A stretch of DNA of 64,000 bases from Ovis canadensis. Taxonomy: Eukaryota; Chordata; Mammalia; Artiodactyla; Bovidae. Below the pieces are notes generated by a model. That model searched no databases. It worked only from the letters and a program-made list of their open reading frames with translations, and was not told the origin of the DNA. The stretch covers positions 223,596,001 to 223,660,000 of the forward strand of contig NC_091247.1 in NCBI RefSeq assembly GCF_042477335.2. Direction: 5' to 3'. How positions within the stretch are numbered: the stretch's first letter is position 1; each line of letters starts with the position of its first letter. A program made the translations under genes and the position numbers. Shown here piece by piece: positions 56,633 to 64,000 of the stretch.

Positions 56633-56992
56633 AATCAACTACATTCCAATAACAATTAAAACAAAAACAATGCATGAGGATCCCAATTTTTTACATCCTT
56701 GCCAGCACTTGTTATGATCTGTAATACATATAACAGCTATTCTAGTAGGTATGAAGAAGTATCTCATTGTGTTTATCTTATTGTGATAAACTATATATGA
56801 TATTTATCATTTTAACTGTTTGTAAATAATTTGGTCACATTAAATGTATTCCTCTTTTGGTTTTGACTTGTATTTTCCTAATGTCTAATGATGTTGAGCA
56901 TCTTTTCATATGCTTATTAACCATTTGTATCTCTTCTTTGGAAAAATATCTCCTTGGATACATTACTCATTTTAAAATTGGATTGCCTGTAA

Positions 56993-57612
56993 ACAGTGGA
57001 AACAGTGTCAGACTTTATTTTTGGGGGCTCCAAAATCACTGCAGATGGTGATTGCAGCCATGAAGTTAAAAGATGCTTACTCCTTGGAAGGAAAGTTATG
57101 ACCAACCTAGATAGTATATTCAAAAGCAGAGACATTACTTTGGCAACAAAGGTCCGTCTAGTCAAGGCTATGGTTTTTCCTGTGGTCATGTATGGCTGTG
57201 AGAGTTGGACTGTGAAGAAGGCTGAGCACCAAAGTATTGATGCTTTTGAACTGTGGTGTTGGAGAAGACTCTTGAGAGTCCCTTGGACTGCAAGGAGATC
57301 CAACCAGTCCATTCTGAAGGAGTTCAGCCCTGGGATTTCTTTGGAAGGAATGATGCTGAAGCTGAAACTCCAATACTTTGACCACCTCATGCGAAGAGTT
57401 GACTCATTGGAGAAGACTTTGATGCTGGGAGGGATTGGGGGCAGGAGGAGAAGGGGATGACCAAGGATGAGATGGCTGGATGGCATCACTGACTCGATGG
57501 ACGTGAGTCTGAGTGAACTCCAGGAGTTGGTGATGGACACGGAGGCCTGGCGTGCTGCGATGCATGGGGTCTCAGAGTCGGACACGACTGAGCGACTGAA
57601 CTGCACTGAACA
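56993..57612 (+). mobile_element. BovB LINE 3' fragment inserted in L1
   Basis: From 'agtggaaacagtgtcagact' to 'gactgagcgactgaactgca'. The coding C-terminal part is open for 154 codons (56,996-57,460). A base change turns the usual cgacaga into gaccaag just after the RRRRG motif. Confidence 0.92.
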
Positions 57613-58197
57613 GAAGAGCTCTTTGTATATTCCAGCTACAAGTCGCTTATTACAGATATGACTCGTGAAAACTCTCTCCCGCTCTGTGGGTTGTCTTTTC
57701 ACTTTCTTGATGATAGTCTTTGAAGCACAGAAGTTCTAAGTTTTGATGAAGTCTAACTTATCTGTGTTTTCTAGTTTGAGTTTTTGATGTCATATCTAAA
57801 AAGGCTTTGTCTAACTCTAAGTCATGAACGTTTACCCCTTTGTATTCTTCTCAGAGTTTTACAGCTTTGGTTATTTCATTTAGGTCTCTGATCCATTTTG
57901 AATTAGTTTTTACATAGGGTGTGAAGTAGGACTCAGATTTCATTTTCCTGTGTGTGGCTATCCAGTTGTCCCAGTATCATTTGTTAAAAAGGCTATTTGT
58001 TCCCTCGCTGGATTTTGTCACCCATGTCAAACATCACACTGCTTTTGAAGAAAGCAATCCTGAAACAGTAATTTCTTCATGCAGTTAGTACAACTTGTGA
58101 TTCCTGGCAGGTGAAGGCAGCTTTTGTCCTCTCGTCACAATCACCTCAGGGCCTGTGGTCTGAGGTGACTTGGTATCCAACATGAATTCTTAATATT

Positions 58198-58942
58198 TGA
58201 TGTGTTAGTTGCTTAGTCGTGTCCAACTCTTTGTCACCCCATGGACTGTAGCCTGCCAGGCTCCTCTGTCCAAGGAGTTCTCCAGATAAGAGTACAGGAC
58301 CACTCAGTTCAGTTCAGTTCATTTCAGTCGCTCAGTCATGTCCAACGCTTTGCAACCCCATGAATCACAGCACGCCAGGCCTCCCTGTCCATCACCATCT
58401 CCCGGAGTTCACTCAAACTCATGTCCATTGAGTTGGTGATGCCATCCAACTCATCCTCTGTCGTCCCTTCTCCTCCTGCCCCCAATCCCTCCCAGCATCA
58501 GAGTCTTTTCCAAGGAGTCAACTCTTCGCATGAGGTGGCCAAAGTACTGGAGTTTCAGGTTTAGCATCATTCCTTCCAAAGAACACCCAGGACTGATTTC
58601 CTTTAGGATGGACTGGTTGGATCTCCTTGCAGTCCAAGGGACTCTCAAGAGTCTTTTCCAACACCACAGTTCAAAAGCATCAAGTCTTCGGCGCTCAGCT
58701 TTCTTCACAGTCCAACTCTCATATCCATATGTGACCACTGGGAAAACCATAGCCTTGACTAGACGGAACTTTGTAGGCAATGTAATGTCTCTGCTTTTGA
58801 ATATACTATCTAGGTTGGTCATAACTTTTCTTCCAGGAGTGGGAGTGGGTAGCCATTCCCTTCTCCAGGGAATCTTCCCAACCTAGGGAACTGAATGCAG
58901 GTCCCCTGAATTGGCAGCCAGATTCTTTATCGTCTGAGCTAC
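58198..58942 (-). mobile_element. Bov-tA SINE split by a BovB
   Basis: Left part 58,198-58,302 (gttagttgcttagtcgtgtc ... cagataagagtacagga). Right part 58,836-58,942 (agtgggagtgggtagccatt ... gagctaccagggaag). The two are consecutive parts of one reversed Bov-tA. Confidence 0.88.
58303..58835 (-). mobile_element. BovB LINE, 5'-truncated, inserted in Bov-tA
   Basis: Reversed 3' end at left (cactcagttcagttcagttc), through the C-terminal coding part to 'ggtcataacttttcttccag'. The minus frame 58,822-58,451 is open for 123 codons. Confidence 0.92.
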
Positions 58943-58944
58943 CA

Positions 58945-59270
58945 GGGAAGAGAGACTAAAAAAAAAAAAACCCTCAAATTGAATAACACAGACTGGGTGC
59001 CCCAGGTCTCCAAGTGGCTTGATGTGTTGCAATCTCTGGGGCCCAGAGTGGTGGTGGTGTTTGTTTTTCCATGTTTACCAAGAAAAGATATTTAACTGAA
59101 CATGCAGTGGAGCTGCAATTTATAAGAATATGACATATTTGAAAACTTTTGAAAGCTTTTTGAAATCTTATAAAAAGCTCTTGACTGAATTATTGTATGT
59201 GATACCGTTCTTAAACTGTTTAACATACTTTTATTTTATTTTTTGAGGAACAAGAGCTCCATTTTTAAAA
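58945..59270. other. Unique-looking sequence 3' of the candidate terminal exon
   Basis: No repeat recognised apart from an A-run at 58,960-58,971. It would lie just past the transcript end of the exon at 59.3 kb. Confidence 0.4.
59230..59240 (-). terminator. Polyadenylation signals for the candidate exon
   Basis: Two overlapping AATAAA hexamers on the minus strand (plus-strand tttattttatt). Confidence 0.45.
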
Positions 59271-59275
59271 TTTGA

Positions 59276-59338
59276 TCATTTCTTGCATTTGAAGTACTCC
59301 TTGATGACATCCTTGGCTTGAAACTCTTTGCCATAACC
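59276..59338 (-). CDS. Candidate terminal coding exon, gene unidentified
   Basis: Read on the minus strand, a pyrimidine-rich tract ending tttttttag is followed by an exon starting GGT TAT GGC at 59,338. It runs for 20 codons to TGA at 59,278-59,276. The peptide begins GYGKEFQ and ends KEYFKCKK, is lysine-rich, and uses codons as a real gene would. Two overlapping AATAAA signals lie only about 36-46 bases after the stop (59,240-59,230), so the 3' UTR would be very short. The stretch is outside all repeats. The rest of the gene must lie to the right, at higher coordinates, probably beyond the window. I do not recognise the protein, and the reading phase is inferred. Chance or a pseudo-exon remains possible. 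Confidence 0.45.
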   Translation of the reverse strand, partial: GYGKEFQAKDVIKEYFKCKK

Positions 59339-59492
59339 CTAAAAAAATAAAGAAAAAACAGTTTTACTAACATTCGGAAACTTGGCTAAGTTGTTAGCAC
59401 TAGTTAAAGCAAAGCTTTAACAAAAGCTTTAACAAAAATTAGTGCATGTCTTTTGACAATGCTTTCCATCATTAAAATGTCTTATAGCGAAT

Positions 59493-59595
59493 ATTCAGTT
59501 CAGTTCAGTTCAGTTGCTCAGTCGTGTCTGACTCTTTGCGACCCCATGAACTGCAACACGGCAGGCCTCCCCGTCCATCACCAACTCCTGGAGTT
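59493..59595 (-). mobile_element. BovB 3' end fragment joined to L1
   Basis: Reversed BovB terminus 'ttcagttcagttcagttcag ... caccaactcctggagtt', directly abutting L1 sequence at 59,596. Both lie between one pair of target repeats. Confidence 0.88.
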
Positions 59596-60148
59596 AACAA
59601 TTACTCAGCTATTAAAAATAATGTATTTGAATCATTTCTAATGAAGTGAATGAAACTGGAGCCTACTATACAGAGTGAAGTAAGTCAGAAAGAAAAACGT
59701 CAATACAGTATATTAACGTATGTATATGGAATTTAGAAAGATGGTAACAATGACCCTGTACGTGAGACAGCAAAAGAGATGCAGATGTAAAGAACAGACT
59801 TTTTTTTTTTTTAAGAACAGACTTTTGGACTCATTGGGAGAAGGCGAGGGTGGGATGATTTGTGAGAAAAGCATTGAAACATGTGTATTACCATATGTGA
59901 AATAGATCGCCAGTCCAGGGTCGATGCATGAGTCAGGGCGCTCAGGGCTGGTGCATTGGGATGACCCTGAGGGATGGGATGGGGCGGGATGTGGGAGGGG
60001 GATTCAGGATGGGGGAAACATGTACACCCATGGCTGATTCATGTCAATGTACGGCAAAACCAATACAATATTGTAAAGTAATTAGCCTCCAATTAAAAGA
60101 AATAAATTTATTAAAAATAAACAAATAAATTTTAAAAAAGAAAAAAAA
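59596..60148 (+). mobile_element. Ruminant-type L1 3' end with poly(A)
   Basis: Forward L1 3' UTR: 'aagtaagtcagaaagaaaaa', 'gtatatggaatttagaaaga', 'catggctgattcatgtcaat', 'ggcaaaaccaatacaatatt', then an A-rich tail to 60,148. Right target repeat gtcttatag at 60,149-60,157; left copy at 59,479-59,487, extended by A's. Confidence 0.88.
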
Positions 60149-60317
60149 GTCTTATAGGCATTTTCAGGGAACTTAATGACTTTCAGTGTTTTTAAGGCTT
60201 ATAACATGGCTTTCCTCTTACCAGCATTTTCCAAATTTCTGCAGAAACACATGCAGGTAAGCAGATTCATTGGTTGGGTTTGTTTAACATATTTTTAAAT
60301 TATGGTAACATATACAT

Positions 60318-60587
60318 TGGAGAAGGCAATGGCACCCCACTCCAGTACTCTTGCCTGGAAAATCCCATTGACGGAGGGCCTGGTGGGCTGCAGTCCATGG
60401 GGTCACGAAGAGTCAGACACGACTGAGCGACTTCACTTTCACTTTTCACTTTCATGCATTGGAGAAGGAAATGGCAACCCACTCCAGTGTTCTTGCCTGG
60501 AGAATCCCGGGGACGGGGGAGCCTGTTGGGCTGCCGTCGATGGGGTCCCACAGTCAGACATGACTGAAGTGACTTAGCAGCAGCAGC
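60318..60587 (+). mobile_element. BovA2 SINE with target duplication
   Basis: Dimer with (cag)n tail. 11-bp repeats aacatatacat lie at 60,307-60,317 and 60,588-60,598. Confidence 0.95.
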
Positions 60588-60611
60588 AACATATACATAA
60601 CAGGAAATTCA

Positions 60612-61455
60612 CTCTGGGACTTCCCTGGTGGTCCCGTGGTTAAGACTCTGCACTTCCAACTGCAGGAACCATGGATTCAATCCCTGGTTGGGAAACTAAG
60701 GTCCCACAGGCCACAGTTCAGTTCAGTCCAGTTCAGTTCAGTCGCTCAGTCGTCTCCGACTCTTTGAGACCCCATGAATCGCAGCACACCAGGCCTCCCT
60801 GTCCATCACCAACTCCTGGAGTTCACTCAGACTCACATCCATCGAGTCGGTCCATCCAGCCATCTCATCCTCTGTCGTCCCCTTCTCCTCCTGCCCCCAA
60901 TCCCTCCCAACATCAGAGTCTTTTTCAATGAGTCAACTCTTCGCATGAGGTGGCCAAAGTACTGGAGTTTCAGCTTTAGCATCATTCCTTCCAAAGAAAT
61001 CCCAGGGCTAATCTCCTTCCGAATGGACTGGTTGGATCTCCTTGTAGTCCAAGGGACTCTCAAGAGTCTTCTCCAACACCACAGTTCAAAAGCATCAATT
61101 CTTCGGTGCTCAGCTCTCTTCACAGTCCAACTCTCACATCCACACATGACCACAGGAAAAACCATAGCCTTGACTAGACGGACCTTTGTTGCCAAAGTAA
61201 TGTCTCTGCTTTTGAATATACTATCTAGGTTGGTCATAACTTTTCTTCCAAGGAGTAAGCGTCTTTTAACTTCATGGCTGCAATCACCATCTGCAGTGAT
61301 TTTGGAGCCCAGAAAAATAAAGTCTGACATTGTTTCCAGTTTCCCCATCTATTTGCCATGAAGTGATAGGACCGGATACCATGATCTTCATTTTCTGAAT
61401 GTTGAGCTTTAAGCCACAGGCCACAAGGTGTGGCCAAAACAAACAAAAATGGACT
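60612..61455 (+). mobile_element. CHR-type SINE split by a BovB
   Basis: Left part 'gggacttccctggtggtccc ... aaggtcccacaggccaca'. Right part after the BovB 'aggtgtggccaaaacaaaca'. The BovB insertion is bounded by duplicated CHR sequence. Confidence 0.9.
60716..61413 (-). mobile_element. BovB LINE, 5'-truncated, with target duplication
   Basis: Reversed 3' end at left (gttcagttcagtccagttca) to 'aatgttgagctttaag'. Perfect 12-bp repeats ccacaggccaca lie at 60,704-60,715 and 61,414-61,425. The minus frame 61,348-60,833 is open for 171 codons, the longest uninterrupted BovB C-terminal frame here. Confidence 0.95.
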
Positions 61456-61489
61456 TTAGCAATGTTTCAGCACGCGCTCAGTGCAGGAT

Positions 61490-61800
61490 GTTCACTCACA
61501 CTGTTGTTCAGCCACCTCCACCAGCCATCTCCAGAACTTTTTTATCCTCCCAAACTGAAACTTTGTACCCCTTACCTCCTAACTCCTCATCCCTCCTCCC
61601 CTCAGCCCCAGGAGACCACCATTCTGCCTCTTGTCTCTGTGAGTTTGACGGCTCCAGGTGCCTCACATAAGCGGGATCATCCACGGTTTGGTTTGCCTCC
61701 TTGATCTGGCTTCTTTCACTTGGTGTCATGTCTTCCAGGTTCAACCCTGCAGTCACACATGTCAGAATTTCATGTAGCTGCTTTCCCACACTTCCTTGGG
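61490..61800 (-). mobile_element. Old L1 3' end fragment
   Basis: Reversed L1M-type 3' UTR homologous to 840-1,100: 'ccatctccagaacttttttat', 'accattctgcctcttgtctc', 'ggtgcctcacataagcggga', 'tcttccaggttcaaccctgc'. Confidence 0.72.
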
Positions 61801-62070
61801 ATTTCCGTGAATCTTAGGATGAATCTCTACCCTTGAAGGTGATATCATTGGTTTTCCTCACAATCAGAGGGAGCCTGCGGTCTCTGGGGTGCCTCACAGC
61901 TGACTGGCACCCACTGCCTGCCCAGGGGCATGACGACCACTGCTGCCAGGCTGGTGGGAAGTGCTGGGGTGGAGGCGAGCCTCGGGTCAGAGAGCACGGC
62001 CAGTATTGCTTGCATTCTGCTCCCTTCTGCCCACCTCTGCGCCCAGGGCTTTCACGGAGATTCCTCTACT
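61801..62070. other. No feature recognised
   Basis: GC-richer unique-looking stretch. No exon support. Confidence 0.35.
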
Positions 62071-62071
62071 A

Positions 62072-62270
62072 GCCATTCATCCTCCCCACGTTGATTGAAC
62101 ACCTGTTGTGTGCCCGGCACTGTGTGAGGTGCAGGAGGTACCATGAGATAGGGCAGACATGGGCTTTGCCTCCGTGGAAGTTATAACCTAGTGAGGGAAA
62201 GGCATTAAACCACCAACCACTCAATAAATAAATGTCTGCTTACAATTGTGATGACGGCTATGAAGTAAAA
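62072..62270 (-). repeat. L2 3' end remnant
   Basis: Reversed L2: 'acgttgattgaacacctgtt', 'gtgtgcccggcactgtgtg', 'gaagttataacctagtgagg'. Confidence 0.65.
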
Positions 62271-62284
62271 GATGTGTCGTGCCA

Positions 62285-62495
62285 CAACCATGTCAGTCAT
62301 GTCCGACACTGCGACCCCACAGGCTGTAGCCCACCAGGCACCTCCGTCCATGGGATTTCCCAGGCAAGAATACCGGAGTGGGCTGCCATTCCCTCTTCCA
62401 GGGGATCTTCCTGACCCAGGGATCGAACCCTGCATCTCTTTCATCTCTTGCTTTGGCAGGCAGATTCTTTACCACTGCACCACTTGGGAATCCCC
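62285..62495 (-). mobile_element. Bov-tA SINE
   Basis: Reversed copy: 'catgtcagtcatgtccgaca ... caccacttgggaatcccc'. Confidence 0.92.
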
Positions 62496-62699
62496 ATGAA
62501 GAAAAAGTGCAGGGTACAGTGCAAACATCTAAAATGGGGGTGCCAGGCTGCAGAGGGGACCAGGGCTGTACTCAGAATCCACTGACTGACGTGGCAGCCG
62601 TGACCTAACACTAGAATGGGGGTCACAGGCCCTGCGTGCAAGGCATGCCAGGCTAACAGATGGCTGGGTGGACTACGCTCCCCTGGGTTTTGCATGTCC

Positions 62700-63600
62700 A
62701 GCACCCCCTCTGGTCTCTGCTCTCTGCTCCTTTTAGGAATTGTTGCTCCTGTTTCCAGGATCTCTGGGGGCCCCTCCTTTGTGGTAGGAGATGTCAGGTA
62801 AACTGTGCTTTACTTTGGAGGGAAAATCATGACACATTCCGAACACCGGGCCCCAAACCTTTCCTGAGATGTCAGGCCTTTGTATTTTCGTGGCATTTGG
62901 CTCACCCCTGTGGCATCTGCTCCTCTCCACTCTCCAGGCCCTAGCTCATGATGTCATCAACATAGCATGCTGTCTCGTGGGACGATGAAGTGTTCAAAGT
63001 CTGAGAATGGAAGAACCGTCAAAAGAGATAATGAAGTCCCGAGGCGAGATGGCAAAGGTGTGTCAATGACTCTGACAAATGAAAGCACGGTTTCTGATTT
63101 TTTTTTTTTTTTGCTTCTTGCAATACAGAAGATGGCATTTGCTAGATCAATAACTCCATCCTAGGTGTCAGGGACTGTATTTATTTTCCCCAGCAACGAT
63201 TCCACATCTGAAATAACAGCTGCAATTGGAGTCAACACATAATTGCGTTTACAGTAACCCACTGGCATCCTCTGACACCCATCTGCCTTCTCCACTGGCC
63301 ACGCTGAGAGCAGGGTGTGAGAAAATCACCATCCAGCCTGTTTAAAGGCCTTGATGACACCATCAATCTCTCCAGTCCCCCAGGGGTGCAGTATTGCTTT
63401 TGGCTTATCACTTTATGAGGAGGGATCTCCATTTGACTTCTGTCCTCATCAAATCCCTTACTCTGCCAATCCAGGAGCCAACACAGTAGTTCTGCCAATG
63501 GCTGGGGATACCTATTGCAGCTACAGATGCAGGGGCAGGGAAGCAGAAAGCTTTGGAGATCCATGGGGACTGTTTGGCAGTCAGCCTAGTCAAACTCAAT
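62700..63600 (-). pseudogene. ERVL-like (class III) pol remnant, reverse transcriptase region
   Basis: Read on the minus strand in several frames, 63,360-63,130 gives a decayed RT N-terminal part: a conserved hydrophobic/proline block, then PIAAV and, further on, IDLANAIF. The catalytic box YVDDIM lies at 62,964-62,947. Downstream text (62,930-62,735) includes KVWGPVFG and DFPSKVKHSLPD, fitting the RT thumb and connection region of ERVL-type pol. A T-run at 63,099-63,112 and several stops break it. It is an ancient fossil with no visible LTRs in the window. Class III is my best guess from the motif order. Confidence 0.6.
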
Positions 63601-63654
63601 TTATTACCTGGAGAAGGATGTCCACATGCAGCATCCTATGCCAAAATAATAGAA

Positions 63655-63728
63655 CTGAGTCATTGACATGCCCGTCAGTAGGGAAGCGGCTAACTAAACT
63701 CTGATATATACATGTAATATTAATAGGA
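63655..63728 (+). repeat. L1 3' fragment
   Basis: Forward L1-like: 'tgacatgcccgtcagtaggg', 'aaactctgatatatacatgt'. Confidence 0.5.
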
Positions 63729-63737
63729 TCCACTTAA

Positions 63738-63970
63738 AGTATTTCTTTATTTATTTGGCTGCACTGGGCCTTGGTCGGGGCACATAGGATCTTCGATCTC
63801 ACTGTGGCATGTGGGACATTTTTAGCTGTAGCATGTGGAATCTTTTTTTTTGATTGTGTCATGTGAACTCTTAGTTGTGACATGTGGAATCTAGTTCCCT
63901 GAATAGGGGTTGAACCCCTGGGTCCCTGCATTGGGAGAACATAGTCTTAGCCACTGGACCACCAGGGAAG
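63738..63970 (-). mobile_element. CHR-2-like SINE with internal expansion
   Basis: Reversed CHR: 'tttatttatttggctgcact', three repeats of a 'gtcatgtg(g)a(a/t)ct' motif in the middle, 'agttccctgaataggggttg', and 'ccactggaccaccagggaag' at the end. Confidence 0.85.
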
Positions 63971-63981
63971 TGGATCCACTC

Positions 63982-64000
63982 CCTTCAGTTCAGTCGCTCA
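63982..64000 (-). mobile_element. Start of a BovB 3' end, cut by window edge
   Basis: The last bases, 'ccttcagttcagtcgctca', match the reversed BovB terminus. The element continues outside the window. Confidence 0.6.

Larger units (their letters stand above)
56195..58055 (-). mobile_element. Old L1, minus strand, interrupted by Bov-tA and BovB
   Basis: Landmarks in order: 'tgttgagatatagttcactt', 'gtgtacagttcaatgtagtt', 'tgccagcacttgttatgatc', 'tgatgttgagcatcttttca', then after the BovB 'tattccagctacaagtcgct', 'tgatccattttgaattagtt' and 'gttgtcccagtatcatttgt'. Interrupted at about 56,430-56,632 and 56,993-57,612. Confidence 0.8.

Noticed and set aside
60716..60750. gttca/cagtt short tandem units as a CRISPR-like or satellite array
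   Set aside because: This is the short terminal repeat of BovB 3' ends. It occurs at each BovB copy and has no spacers.

Overview
The window is mammalian nuclear DNA from a ruminant, most likely a bovid. The evidence is the dense set of ruminant-specific retroposons: BovB (RTE) LINEs, Bov-tA and BovA/BovA2 SINEs and CHR-type tRNA-derived SINEs. These lie among older mammalian MIR, L2, L1 and MaLR/ERVL remnants. Nothing prokaryotic is present. Most of the long open frames are repeat-derived or chance frames.

Layout. 1-28.3 kb is intronic or intergenic DNA. It holds a large BovB at about 9.6-13.3 kb with a second BovB copy inside it, a MaLR-like retroelement at 18.2-20.8 kb, and many L2 and MIR fragments. 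A CpG island at about 28.7-29.6 kb is the only clear promoter. It has three CCAAT boxes, Sp1-type boxes and strong GT splice donors on both strands, so it looks like the first-exon region of at least one housekeeping-type gene. The arrangement slightly favours transcription leftward on the minus strand. 30-48 kb is again repeat-rich, with minus-strand BovB copies at 34.7, 37.3-39.2 and 44.5 kb. 47.2-50.9 kb is a stack of nested insertions that ends in a small, heavily deleted class II (betaretrovirus-like) endogenous retrovirus with a perfect 6-bp target duplication. 51-58.9 kb holds SINEs, BovB and an L1. At 59.28-59.34 kb there is a convincing minus-strand terminal coding exon of an unidentified gene, with acceptor, 20 codons, stop and close AATAAA signals. 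Its other exons would lie to the right. 59.5-60.15 kb is an L1/BovB composite under one target duplication. 62.7-63.6 kb carries an ERVL-like pol remnant on the minus strand.

How the parts work together. No complete gene is visible. The functional candidates are the CpG-island promoter and the orphan terminal exon. They need not belong to the same gene: a minus-strand gene ending at 59.3 kb must start to the right of it. The rest is best read as a record of sequential retrotransposition. Target-site duplications allow the insertion order to be read directly at more than a dozen places. Repeat family names come from recognition of consensus-like sequence, not from a database search. Boundaries without a stated target duplication are approximate to about 10-30 bases.
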